Position numbers and translations under genes: made by a program. A stretch of DNA of 64,000 nucleotides from Arthrobacter sp. Y81. GTDB lineage: Bacteria; Actinomycetota; Actinomycetes; Actinomycetales; Micrococcaceae. The stretch covers positions 186,001 to 250,000 of the forward strand of contig NZ_PJIL01000007.1 of assembly GCF_002929335.1 (NCBI RefSeq), given 5' to 3'. Under the pieces are notes generated by a model. It made no database searches. It was not told the origin of the DNA and saw only the letters and a program-made list of their open reading frames with translations. This document shows, one piece after another, positions 18,239-26,653 of the stretch; positions within the stretch are counted from its first letter, which is position 1; each line of letters starts with the position of its first letter.

Positions 18239-18287
18239 CGCCAGCCATCCCGGCACGCCAAAGGAAGGCGTGCCGGGATGGCTGGCG
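18239..18287 (-). repeat. Perfect 21-bp inverted repeat in the potD leader
   Basis: Arms at 18239-18259 and 18267-18287 are perfectly complementary over 21 bp, with a 7-base loop (AAAGGAA on the + strand). No T-run follows on either strand, so it is not a standard terminator. On the transcript it ends about 21 bases before the potD ATG, just before the Shine-Dalgarno. It could be an mRNA-stabilising or regulatory hairpin, or a protein-binding site. Confidence 0.9.
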
Positions 18288-18417
18288 TGGTGCGGGGTCC
18301 TGATCCCTCATCAGCATTGCGGGGACCGACGGCAGCGGTTCGCGCAACGCCGTCCATCACCGAACCGGCCGGATGGATCTCAAACTCAGCCGTCAAGCGG
18401 CCGTTGGGGTGCCGCAA

Positions 18418-18446
18418 CTCTAACTGTGAAGTTGCTCACTAGTCAA
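18418..18446 (-). promoter_or_regulatory. Promoter of the pot-type operon
   Basis: On the minus strand TTGACT (18446-18441) is followed after 17 bases by TTAGAG (18423-18418), a good sigma-70-type match. The dyad AACTTCACAGTT lies in the spacer and extends into the -10, so it may be an operator. Transcription from here gives a 5' leader of about 190 bases. Confidence 0.6.
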
Positions 18447-18499
18447 CGGCTGTAGTGCCTTAATAAACAAAGCATGTATTCTCGGCTGCCTCGCGGGAG

Positions 18500-18530
18500 C
18501 AAAAAAGCCCCGGCACAATGTGCCGGGGCT
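18500..18530 (-). terminator. Rho-independent terminator of the glutathione peroxidase gene
   Basis: A stem of AGCCCCGGCAC with its complement around a short loop is followed on the minus strand by a run of six T (A-run at about 18500-18506 on +). It lies 30 bases past the gpx stop. Confidence 0.85.
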
Positions 18531-18559
18531 CTTCCGTTGGATGGATCGTTGGCCTTCCC

Positions 18560-19045
18560 TCAGGCGAGGGCATCCTCAATGGCCGCAATGACCTCTGGTG
18601 AGTCGGGCTCCACCGTGGGGGCGAAGCGCGCCACTACCGCGCCGTCGCGGTTGACCAGGAACTTCTCGAAGTTCCATTTGACCAGGCCGGGCAGCGGGCC
18701 GTTCTTGAACCGGGTGAGCTCGGCATAGAGCGGGTGCTGGTCCTTGCCGCGGACGTTCGCCTTGGCGGTGAGCGGGAAGGTCACGCCGAAATTGCGTTGG
18801 CAGAATTCGGCGATTTCGGCGTCATTTCCCGGTTCCTGCCCGGCGAACTGGTTGCAGGGCACACCCAGGATCTCAAAACCCTGGTCCCGGAACTTCCCGT
18901 AGAGCAGTTCGAGGCCGGCGTACTGGGGCGTAAAGCCGCATTGGGAGGCCACATTGACCACCATCACCACGTTCCCCTTGAAACGGCCAAAATCGGTCTC
19001 CGTTCCGTCGTTCAGTGTCAGCGGAATGGCGTAAAGGGAATTCAC
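18560..19045 (-). CDS. Glutathione peroxidase family thiol peroxidase
   Basis: A 161-residue peroxidase of the GPx family. The peroxidatic cysteine is Cys36 in VNVASQCGFTPQY, with the later motif GVPCNQFAGQEPG and the W in VKWNFEKFL completing the catalytic set. In bacteria lacking glutathione such enzymes use thioredoxin or mycothiol-linked reductants. The start is the GTG at 19045, preceded by AAGGAAG, which gives the standard N-terminus; the open frame continues 15 codons upstream. Monocistronic, with its own terminator. Confidence 0.93.
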   Translation of the reverse strand: MNSLYAIPLTLNDGTETDFGRFKGNVVMVVNVASQCGFTPQYAGLELLYGKFRDQGFEILGVPCNQFAGQEPGNDAEIAEFCQRNFGVTFPLTAKANVRGKDQHPLYAELTRFKNGPLPGLVKWNFEKFLVNRDGAVVARFAPTVEPDSPEVIAAIEDALA

Positions 19046-19142
19046 GGAGGGCTTCCTTAGAAATGGGTCACGGCTGTCATTTATGGACAACGGCCAGGCG
19101 TACGGGTTCGTGCCCTCGCGAAAGTTTGTTCCGGGCTTTATG

Positions 19143-20495
19143 TCACGGCGTGGGGGTGGCCGTGCCCGTCGGGGTCGGTGCCGGCTGGCTGTCAGTGGGC
19201 TCAGGAGCGGTGCCGGGTTCGGTGGTCATCGTGGCAGTGGGTTCCGGTACAGGGGCCCCGGCCGGCTCCTGTATCGGCTCCTGTGTTGGCTCGGCGGTTG
19301 GCTCGGCGGTTGGCTCCGCCGTGGAGGTAACCGTCGGTGCGAACGTCGGAGTGGGGGTCGGCGTCGCAGTGGGCGTGGTCGGCGCGGCAGATCCCGTCTG
19401 CGGCGGCGTAGCTGTTGTCGTCGCAGACGGCGTCGCGGTCGCCGTCGGCGTCTGCGTGGCGGTCGCCGTCGGACTCCCCGGTGTTGTCGGGGAAGCGGAA
19501 GCGCTCGGCGTCGCAGTCGCGGTGGACGACGGCGTCTGCGTCGCCGTTGCCGACGGCGTCCCTGTCGCCGTCGCGGACGGCGTTCCCGGGACGGGCGCCT
19601 CCGTCTCCCCGCCCGTCACCGTATGCGAGTTGTCTGCAGACACGGGGATGGCCCACGTCGGGTCTCCTGCGGGGGCATTCGTACCGGGTGCGTAGCTGAT
19701 CATGTCGATGTTCCCGAGCTGGTCCAGCTGTTTGATGGGCAGGAGCTTCCACTCGAGCGGGTTGGCATGGACTCCGTTGCGGATGGTTTCGAAATGCAGA
19801 TGGCACCCCGTGGACGAACCGGTGGTGCCAACTTTCGCGATGACTTCGCCCACCTGGACGGAGTCCCCCTTCTTGACGGCGATGCCTTCCAGATGGTTGT
19901 AGGTGGTGATCAGCCCGTTGCCGTGGTCGATTTCCACGCGGTTGCCGCCGCCCCAGGGGTGCCAGCCGACGGCCCGGACCACACCGGCGTCGGCCGCGTA
20001 GACCCTTGTGCCGCACGCGGCCGCGAAGTCCTGGCCCCAGTGGAACTCCCCCGCGGTGCCGGTCAACGGGCTGACCCGGAGGCCGAAGCCCGAGGTTTCG
20101 TTCAGCACTTCGAGCGGCGCCATCAGCGAGCCGGCCGGGGGGCGCCTCAGTTCGTCGGAGGCAACGTTCAGTTCGTGCTTGCCGCTCCTGGAAGTGGTCC
20201 GGATATCACTGCGGCTGAAGGAGAGCAGGGCATTGGCATTCGCAGAAATGCTTTCGGGGGCAATACCCAGCGGTTTCATGAAAGCGCTCGGCCAGGAGGA
20301 TGCCATTGCCGGACCGCCCACTGCGGCCTGTTCAGAGGCTGAAGCGACCACAGCCGGCGGCGCAGAGGCAGGTCCTTGGAGGCCAAAAGCGATCACGCCA
20401 AGCGTCGAGGCCGCGCAGACGCCGAGTAGCCGCGCGGCGGCTAGGCAAGGCCTGGCGGGATGTTCCTCGTGTCCATATCCCCAGTGATTTCCCAC
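19143..20495 (-). CDS. Secreted M23 (LytM-type) metallopeptidase with Thr/Pro-rich tail
   Basis: A 450-residue cell-wall endopeptidase. An N-terminal hydrophobic signal is followed by a linker, then the M23 domain with zinc ligands in FHWGQDFAA and HLHFE, about midway. The last 150 residues are low-complexity Thr/Ala/Pro/Ser repeats (SATATGTPSATATQTP and PTAEPTAEP units), resembling a wall-spanning, possibly glycosylated stalk. The GTG at 20495 has AGGAG seven bases upstream. It cleaves peptide cross-bridges of peptidoglycan. The leader region may hold a structured RNA. Confidence 0.9.
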   Translation of the reverse strand: MGNHWGYGHEEHPARPCLAAARLLGVCAASTLGVIAFGLQGPASAPPAVVASASEQAAVGGPAMASSWPSAFMKPLGIAPESISANANALLSFSRSDIRTTSRSGKHELNVASDELRRPPAGSLMAPLEVLNETSGFGLRVSPLTGTAGEFHWGQDFAAACGTRVYAADAGVVRAVGWHPWGGGNRVEIDHGNGLITTYNHLEGIAVKKGDSVQVGEVIAKVGTTGSSTGCHLHFETIRNGVHANPLEWKLLPIKQLDQLGNIDMISYAPGTNAPAGDPTWAIPVSADNSHTVTGGETEAPVPGTPSATATGTPSATATQTPSSTATATPSASASPTTPGSPTATATQTPTATATPSATTTATPPQTGSAAPTTPTATPTPTPTFAPTVTSTAEPTAEPTAEPTQEPIQEPAGAPVPEPTATMTTEPGTAPEPTDSQPAPTPTGTATPTP

Positions 20496-20719
20496 GTGCT
20501 GACTCCTGCGATAGGCCCGCCAGACCCCAATCTCGACGGACTTACGTTTCCTATGGGACCACAGCGCCATTACCTCTGGGAACCCCCAACGCTGATCCCG
20601 TTCGGGCGCTCCCGCGGAATTCCGGCGTTGCGGGCCAGAATTCCCAGCCTGCTCACAGCTCCCGGGCGTTGCGGACCCGCCCGCAGTTCCGTTCCCGGCC
20701 GCGTGCGAGAGAATAAAGC

Positions 20720-21631
20720 ATGCGCAATGTCCTCAGGGATTGGCAGGCCGAGCTCAAGCAAACTCTTACCGGATCCAGGGACGCAGTGCCTGGCTGGGTG
20801 CCCCGGCTGGAAGAGGGCGACGACGCCGGATATCACCTTCCGGGGTCCGCCGTCTGGGCTGTCCATGGGTCGATGACAACCATCGTGGCTGGCATCCGCG
20901 CGCTCCTGATGCAGGCCCTGCACCCGGGCGCCCTCGCCGGCGTCTATGATCACTCGCGGTTCCGCGAAGATCCCTTGGGACGGCTTGCCGGAACCATCCG
21001 GTGGATCTTCACCGTGTCCTATGGCTCCACGGACGCGGCGCATGAGGCGTCCGACTGGGTACTGCGGCTGCACGAGTCGGTGCGCGGCGAGTATGTGGAC
21101 GGCCATGGCGTCGCCCGGAGCTACTCAGCCAACGACCCCGAACTGCTCCGGTGGGTGCACATCGCGTTTACGGACGCATTCCTCTCCGCCCACAAAATCT
21201 GGGGCCGGCCCATCCCCGGCGGACCGGATGCCTACGTCCGCGAGTGGGCACAGGCCGGCCGGCTGATGGGAGTGGACTCGCCCCCGCTCAGCGAAGCGGA
21301 GATGCGGCAACAGCTGGACAGCTGGTACGACGACGGCGACCTCCGCTCCGATGAGAGGGCCGCCGAGATCGTGGCGTTCATCCGCAACCCGCCGCTTCAT
21401 CCTTCGCTGCGTCGCGGCTACAGGATGCTGTTTGCCGCCGCTGTTTCCAGCCTCGAACCGAAATACCGGGACATGCTGGGACTCCGGACGCCGCGGCTGG
21501 GGCCCTTTCCGCTTCCGGTGCGGCTCGGCACCAAAGTGGCTCTCGCCGTCGTCCGTGTGGCTCTGGGAAGGGTTGGGCAAAGTGAACAGGCCGCGAGGCG
21601 GCGCCTTCGCCGGCTGGGGTTTGAAGCCTAG
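20720..21631 (+). CDS. Oxygenase MpaB family protein (DUF2236)
   Basis: A 303-residue protein of the MpaB/latex-clearing-protein-like family. Characteristic blocks are HGSMTTIVAGIRALLMQALHP near residue 50, YDHSRFREDPLGRL, and the histidine-containing LLRWVHIAFTDAF. Members bind b-type heme and oxidise isoprenoids or polyisoprenes; most actinobacterial copies are uncharacterised. No signal peptide is seen. The gene is alone, upstream of and converging on tRNA-Ser. Confidence 0.88.
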   Translation: MRNVLRDWQAELKQTLTGSRDAVPGWVPRLEEGDDAGYHLPGSAVWAVHGSMTTIVAGIRALLMQALHPGALAGVYDHSRFREDPLGRLAGTIRWIFTVSYGSTDAAHEASDWVLRLHESVRGEYVDGHGVARSYSANDPELLRWVHIAFTDAFLSAHKIWGRPIPGGPDAYVREWAQAGRLMGVDSPPLSEAEMRQQLDSWYDDGDLRSDERAAEIVAFIRNPPLHPSLRRGYRMLFAAAVSSLEPKYRDMLGLRTPRLGPFPLPVRLGTKVALAVVRVALGRVGQSEQAARRRLRRLGFEA

Positions 21632-21646
21632 TCGGGGCCGGAACGC

Positions 21647-21675
21647 AAAAAGGCCCCGGTCCAAGGACCGGGGCC
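21647..21675 (-). terminator. Terminator of tRNA-Ser
   Basis: The inverted repeat GGCCCCGGTCC / GGACCGGGGCC (21652-21675) is followed on the minus strand by five T. It sits six bases past the tRNA 3' end and may also stop transcription from the MpaB gene. Confidence 0.85.
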
Positions 21676-21680
21676 AAACG

Positions 21681-21765
21681 CGGAGAATGGGGGATTTGAA
21701 CCCCCGAGGGCGTTAACCCAACACGCGTTCCAGGCGTGCGCCATAGGCCGCTAGGCGAATTCTCC
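21681..21765 (-). tRNA. tRNA-Ser (anticodon GGA)
   Basis: The minus strand folds as an 85-nt class II tRNA. The acceptor arm is GGAGAAT/ATTCTCC with discriminator G, the anticodon stem is CACGC/GCGTG enclosing CTGGAAC (anticodon GGA, reads UCC/UCU), the variable arm is long, and the T-loop is GTTCAAATC. The 3' CCA is not encoded. Confidence 0.97.
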
Positions 21766-22167
21766 AGTAGCTTCTGAATCAAAAGCAGATACTAGAATAC
21801 CTGAACTTTTCGGCATCACCCAATTGGGCCTAATTGCGCGTTACGTCACCGCATTCAGCGGCCGCCCGCGGGCACGGGTTCCGCGGGCTGGCGCGCCCGT
21901 GAGTCACGCCAAGAAAGTGCCCACGAAAAATGCCCTTAACGTCAAAATGGACGCCCCCAATGCGCCCACTCCTCCGGAACACCGTTGAGCTGCCGGGTCC
22001 GGCCCTCGCGCCAGGCCCTGCAGCTCACAACCTTGAGCTCAAGTTGAGATTGCCCCAATCGGTGTACATATCCATGGTCCGCCTTGGGCCGATGATAAGC
22101 AAGGGTTGCTACTTGAATATCGGCGGACCGTTACTTAGTTGTGCTGCTATCCGTTCCTTCAGTTACT
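21766..22167. other. Intergenic region between tRNA-Ser and the NIF3-like gene
   Basis: This stretch must contain the tRNA-Ser promoter (minus strand) and the promoter of the NIF3-like gene. It is less GC-rich than the surrounding genes at its left edge. No gene or repeat was recognised; an open frame running through it from 21930 has no ribosome-binding site or codon bias before 22182. Confidence 0.4.
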
Positions 22168-22181
22168 GGGAGGATGGGCCT

Positions 22182-22508
22182 ATGACGCCGCTCCACGCCC
22201 TGGTGACCTACGTTCCCGCCGATCACGCGGAGGCGGTTCTTACTGCGTTGGGCGATGCCGGCGCGGGACGGATCGGCAACTATTCGCACTGCGCATTCAC
22301 TGCCCCGGGCACCGGCCGGTTCACGCCCCTCACCGGGTCCCGTCCTTTCATCGGAGCGGTGGGCCAAGGCGAACAGGTGCCGGAAGTAAGGATCGAATGC
22401 GTCGTGGAGGCAGGACTGCTCAATGCAGTGGTTCTTGCCCTGCGTTCCGCCCACCCCTACGAGGAACCGGCGCTGATGAGCTGGGAAGTGAACGGGCACC
22501 GCTCCTGA
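22182..22508 (+). CDS. NIF3-like / YqfO dimerisation-domain protein
   Basis: A 108-residue stand-alone version of the CutA-like insert domain found in NIF3/YqfO proteins. The family hallmarks are LVTYVPADHAEAVLTALGDAGAGRIGNY split into its two helices, a G-rich middle with PFIGAVGQ, and the C-terminal SAHPYEEPAL. It binds metal or small ligand in relatives; its cellular role is unknown. The ATG at 22182 follows GGGAGG. It precedes the SRP RNA and dnaX. Confidence 0.82.
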   Translation: MTPLHALVTYVPADHAEAVLTALGDAGAGRIGNYSHCAFTAPGTGRFTPLTGSRPFIGAVGQGEQVPEVRIECVVEAGLLNAVVLALRSAHPYEEPALMSWEVNGHRS

Positions 22509-22570
22509 CGGAACACAGGCCCTCCGCAGCCGGTTCGGGGCACACGAAATCATCGGGTAAACTCATTGAC

Positions 22571-22665
22571 GGCCCCTCATGTGGCGTCATCCTGTTGAAC
22601 TCCCCCAGGACCGGAAGGTAGCAAGGGTAAATGGGCTCTGGCGGGTGCATGGGGGGTCTTTACTA
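22571..22665 (+). ncRNA. ffs: Signal recognition particle RNA, small bacterial type (4.5S)
   Basis: The conserved SRP domain IV core is visible: GTTGAACTCCCCCAGGACC, then GGAAGGTAGCAAGGG and TAAATGGGCTCTG. Flanking GGCCCCTCATG and CATGGGGGGTC close the long stem. The RNA binds Ffh and targets membrane proteins. It lies directly upstream of dnaX, a common place for ffs in actinobacteria. The ends are estimated from the outer stem. Confidence 0.88.
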
Positions 22666-22715
22666 TTCCCCCACAGGGCGGCAAATTGTCAGCCCGGATT
22701 GGTAGGGTTTTCTCT

Positions 22716-25700
22716 GTGAGTGTTACAACCGCCCTTTATCGCAGATACCGTCCAGACTCGTTTGCTGACGTTATCGGGCAGGAACATGTCACGGAGCCGC
22801 TGATGACGGCGCTGCGAAAGAACCGCGTCAACCACGCCTACCTGTTCTCCGGTCCGCGCGGCTGCGGAAAGACCACCTCGGCCCGCATCCTGGCCCGCTG
22901 CCTGAACTGCGCCGAGGGCCCCACAGACACTCCCTGCGGCAAGTGCCCCAGCTGCGTTGAACTGGCCCGCGGCGGCTCGGGATCCCTCGACGTAATCGAG
23001 ATCGACGCCGCCAGCCACGGTGGCGTCGACGACGCCCGCGACCTTCGCGAACGCGCCACGTACGCCCCCGTCCGGGACCGCTACAAGATCTTCATCATCG
23101 ACGAAGCCCACATGGTCACATCCGCCGGCTTCAACGCACTGCTCAAGATCGTGGAAGAGCCGCCGGAACACATCAAGTTCATCTTCGCCACCACGGAGCC
23201 GGACAAGGTGATCGGCACCATCCGTTCGCGGACCCACCACTATCCGTTCCGGCTGGTACCGCCCGAGCCCCTCATGGCGTACCTTGAGCTGCTCTGCAAC
23301 CAGGAAAACGTTCCCGTGGCCCCCGGAGTGCTGTCCCTGGTCATCCGGGCCGGTGGCGGTTCGGTCCGGGACTCGCTCTCCGTCCTGGACCAGCTGATGG
23401 CCGGTGCCGGCCCCAACGGGCTGGACTATGAACTTGCCGTGGCACTCCTGGGCTACACCCACGCGTCCCTGCTGGACGACGTCGTGGAAGCCGTGGCCGC
23501 CTCGGACGCCGCTACCGTCTTCCGCGCAGTGGACCGCGTCATCCAGACCGGCCACGATCCCCGCCGCTTCGTCGAGGATCTCCTCGAACGCTTCCGCGAC
23601 CTCATCATCGTCCAGGCCATGCCTGAAAGCGCCCAGTCAATCCTGCGCGGCATGCCGGCCGACCAGATAGCGCGCCTGCAGAACCAGGCGCACAACCTTG
23701 GCGCAGCCGAGCTCTCCCGCGCTGCAGACGTCACCAACACCGCCCTCACGGAGATGACGGGCGCAACGTCGCCGCGGCTCCACCTGGAGCTGCTGTGCGC
23801 CCGTATCCTCCTCCCCAGCTCTGAGCAGACTGAACGCGGTATCGCCGCCCGGATCGACCGTGTTGAGCGACGCCTGAACTACGGCGGCAACGACGTCGGG
23901 GCTCCGGCGCCGGCCGCCGCTCCTGCGACTTCCCCGGCACCCGCCTCCGTCCCCGCGGCGGCCGCGGCTTCCGGCCCGGCACCCGCACCTGCCGCCACGC
24001 CCGCACCGCCGGTAGCACAGCCGTCAGCGGTTCCCGCGCCCGTTTCTGCGGCACCCGCTTCTGCATCTGTGGCTGCCCCGCCTGCCGCAGCGCCGGCACC
24101 TGCTCCCGTGCCGGATGCCCAACCTGCAGCAGCCCGCAGCGAGGCGCCTGCCCGGGAATCCCTCACCCCGCCTCGCGTCTCCACGGCCGACTGGCCCGTT
24201 GACGAGCCTGCAGCAGCAAATCGCGGCATGTCCGGCCAGGCCCCCTCCCGTCCGGCGGCTCAGCAACCGGCGGCGGCTCAGCCGGCCCCCGTGGAGCCTG
24301 CACTGGCACAATCCGAACGGTCGGCGCAGCCGACGGCGGACAGCCCGGTTCCAGCGGCCGGTCCCGGCGGCGACGTCGAGGTCCTTCGCCGCGCCTGGCC
24401 TGACGTCCTGCAGACCCTGAGCAAGATCAAACGCAGCACCTGGGCCCTCGTGGAACCGAATGCCCAGGTGGGCCAGTTCGACGGCCACGTGCTCACTCTG
24501 GCCTTCACCACCTCCGGACTCGCCGGCGCCTTCGGACGGGCAGACCACTCCGAAAATCTCCGCCAGGCAATCCATAAAACCGTGGGCATCGACTGCCAGA
24601 TCAACGCGGTGTCCGGCGGCACCAGCAGCTCAGCGAGCTCTGAGCCAAACCCAAAAGCACCCGCTAGCCGGGAAACTCCGGCGACCCCAAAAACACCCGC
24701 CGGCCGGCAAACTCAAGCGACGTCGGCTGACGTTGCCTGGGGCCTTGCCCCTGCGGCTACGGGAGCGGACGCTGCTCCCGGCCGGACGCCTGCACCCGCA
24801 CCTTCCGACACCCCTGCCCCTCAACCAGGCACGGGCTCAGCGCCTGTACGCGCTGCCGCTGCCGGCTCAGGGTCGGACGACGATGCTGGCACCGCCGTGG
24901 CTTCCAGCGCCGCGAACCCGGATCTGCGGCCTGCCCCGGCTGCTCCGTCGTCGCAAGACGACGTTTCCGGTTCCTACAGTTACCCCGACGACGACTGGGG
25001 TCCGCCCCTGGACGAAGATGCCCCTCCGATGGAGGAGGAACCGCCCATGGACTGGGCGCCGTCCGCTCCGGCGAAGTCACGTCCGGTCCAGCCCGGCCCT
25101 GCGTCGGCCGGCACACCGGCACGTCCGGCCCCTGACGGCCAGCAGTCAAGCCAGCTACCGGCCAAGAAGTCATCCGTAGGCGGCACTCCAGCGGGCGGGA
25201 CAAGCAATACGACCACCGACGATCCGTGGGCCCGCGCCATGGAAGAGGCGCCCGGCGTCTGGACCGTGGGTGCTGAGTCGAACGTGGGCAAGTCCGTGGA
25301 AAACCCGGACATGGCCGGGCAGCCAGCTGAGCCGGAACCCCCGACGCCCCACTACGAGCCTGCTGCAGCCCAGCTCCCCCGGGCCGCCGAGACTCCACAG
25401 GACACCCCGCCGCTCCAGTCCGCCGAAGCCCTGCGCCCGGCAGAGATCCGTCAGCCGGTAGGGGCACTCTCCGGTGCGGGCAGTTCCCCTGCGGGGTGGG
25501 CACCGTCCGCGCAATACGGTCCCGCAGCGGCGGCCGACCCGTCGGCCACGATGCCAGGCCCCGATGTCCGCAGCGTCGCAGCTGCACCTGCACCGGCGGC
25601 GTACGTGTCCCCTGCGCAGGCAGCTCCCGCCCCGGCAGCCACCCCCGGCGCGACGGTGAAGCAGAGCCTGTACCAGCGGCTCTCCAACAGCCCTGAGGCC

Positions 25701-25895
25701 GAAGCAGGCCGGGCGAAAGCCCCTGCGCGCCAAGCCGAGTCCACCAAGACCTACGTCCAGGACATCCCCAGTGCGGATGACGAAACGATCGAGGAATCGG
25801 GCGTCTTTGGACGCGCCGCCGTCGAGCGTATTCTGGGCGGAAAGCTGGTGGAGGAACGGTCCCTGGACGGAAGCCCGCTGCCGCCCCGCTTCTAG
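22716..25895 (+). CDS. dnaX: DNA polymerase III subunits gamma/tau
   Basis: A 1059-residue clamp-loader ATPase. Walker A is GPRGCGKTT (46-54), zinc cysteines are C65, C74, C77 and C80, Walker B is IIDEAHM (about 127-133), and the sensor region is FIFATTEPDKV. The AAA+ and collar domains end near residue 380. The remainder is unusually long and disordered: Pro/Ala-rich 390-550, a short conserved tau-like domain around residues 555-635, then another 400 residues of low complexity. The GTG at 22716 gives the standard MSVTTALYRRYRP N-terminus. It couples the clamp loader to the polymerase and helicase. Confidence 0.95.
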   Translation: MSVTTALYRRYRPDSFADVIGQEHVTEPLMTALRKNRVNHAYLFSGPRGCGKTTSARILARCLNCAEGPTDTPCGKCPSCVELARGGSGSLDVIEIDAASHGGVDDARDLRERATYAPVRDRYKIFIIDEAHMVTSAGFNALLKIVEEPPEHIKFIFATTEPDKVIGTIRSRTHHYPFRLVPPEPLMAYLELLCNQENVPVAPGVLSLVIRAGGGSVRDSLSVLDQLMAGAGPNGLDYELAVALLGYTHASLLDDVVEAVAASDAATVFRAVDRVIQTGHDPRRFVEDLLERFRDLIIVQAMPESAQSILRGMPADQIARLQNQAHNLGAAELSRAADVTNTALTEMTGATSPRLHLELLCARILLPSSEQTERGIAARIDRVERRLNYGGNDVGAPAPAAAPATSPAPASVPAAAAASGPAPAPAATPAPPVAQPSAVPAPVSAAPASASVAAPPAAAPAPAPVPDAQPAAARSEAPARESLTPPRVSTADWPVDEPAAANRGMSGQAPSRPAAQQPAAAQPAPVEPALAQSERSAQPTADSPVPAAGPGGDVEVLRRAWPDVLQTLSKIKRSTWALVEPNAQVGQFDGHVLTLAFTTSGLAGAFGRADHSENLRQAIHKTVGIDCQINAVSGGTSSSASSEPNPKAPASRETPATPKTPAGRQTQATSADVAWGLAPAATGADAAPGRTPAPAPSDTPAPQPGTGSAPVRAAAAGSGSDDDAGTAVASSAANPDLRPAPAAPSSQDDVSGSYSYPDDDWGPPLDEDAPPMEEEPPMDWAPSAPAKSRPVQPGPASAGTPARPAPDGQQSSQLPAKKSSVGGTPAGGTSNTTTDDPWARAMEEAPGVWTVGAESNVGKSVENPDMAGQPAEPEPPTPHYEPAAAQLPRAAETPQDTPPLQSAEALRPAEIRQPVGALSGAGSSPAGWAPSAQYGPAAAADPSATMPGPDVRSVAAAPAPAAYVSPAQAAPAPAATPGATVKQSLYQRLSNSPEAEAGRAKAPARQAESTKTYVQDIPSADDETIEESGVFGRAAVERILGGKLVEERSLDGSPLPPRF

Positions 25896-26032
25896 CCCGC
25901 CGGTCGGGTGGCCTTTCGGCGGAACCCGACCGAGCGGCCTGACGCCGTCGGTCCCCTGCAGCGGACGGACGCCGAAGGCCCAACCCCCACCAACTTGCGA
26001 TTCAAACAAACGAGTTAACGAACGAGGACATT

Positions 26033-26632
26033 GTGTACGAAGGTGCAGTTCAAGAGCTGATCGACGAACTTGGCCGCCTTCCCGGCGTGGGGCCCAAGTC
26101 CGCCCAACGGCTGGCATTCCACATCCTCGAAGCGGACCCGCAGGATATGAAGCGGCTTGTCGACGCCATCACCACCGTCAAGGAACGCGTGAAATTCTGC
26201 ACCGTTTGCGGCAACGTCACGGAGCAGGAACTGTGCAACATCTGCCGCGACCCGCGCCGCGATCCGTCTGTCATCTGCGTTGTGGAGGAATCCAAGGACG
26301 TCCTGGCTGTTGAGCGCACCCGATCCTTCCGGGGCCGCTACCACGTCCTCGGCGGCGCCATCAATCCCATCGCCGGTGTCGGGCCGGAACAGCTGCGGAT
26401 CAGGGAGCTCCTTACCCGGCTCAACGACGGCGCCATCCAGGAGATCATCATCGCCACCGACCCCAATCTTGAGGGAGAGGCCACAGCCACCTATCTGGCC
26501 AGGATGCTGAAATCAATCGGCATCGCGGTCACCCGGCTTGCCTCCGGCCTGCCGGTGGGCGGCGACCTGGAGTACGCGGACGAGGTCACCCTGGGGCGGG
26601 CGTTCGAGGGCCGCCGTAACGCGCTGAGCTGA
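26033..26632 (+). CDS. recR: Recombination mediator protein RecR
   Basis: A 199-residue protein of standard RecR length. An N-terminal helix-hairpin-helix ([18 protein letters not shown]), the four-cysteine zinc finger CTVCGN...CNIC, and a Toprim domain with VVEESKDV are present. With RecF and RecO it loads RecA at gaps. The start is the GTG at 26033. It follows dnaX after 137 bases, the conserved dnaX-recR order. Confidence 0.96.
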   Translation: MYEGAVQELIDELGRLPGVGPKSAQRLAFHILEADPQDMKRLVDAITTVKERVKFCTVCGNVTEQELCNICRDPRRDPSVICVVEESKDVLAVERTRSFRGRYHVLGGAINPIAGVGPEQLRIRELLTRLNDGAIQEIIIATDPNLEGEATATYLARMLKSIGIAVTRLASGLPVGGDLEYADEVTLGRAFEGRRNALS

Positions 26633-26653
26633 CCCGGCCACCAACGGCAGCCC

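Noticed and set aside
19201..19620. GC-rich short repeats that could look like a CRISPR or tandem repeat array
   Set aside because: They are codons of the Thr/Ala/Pro tail of the M23 peptidase, with no regular spacer.
21930..22181. Longer open frame upstream of the NIF3-like start
   Set aside because: The extra 84 residues have no homology and the GGGAGG site lies at the ATG 22182.
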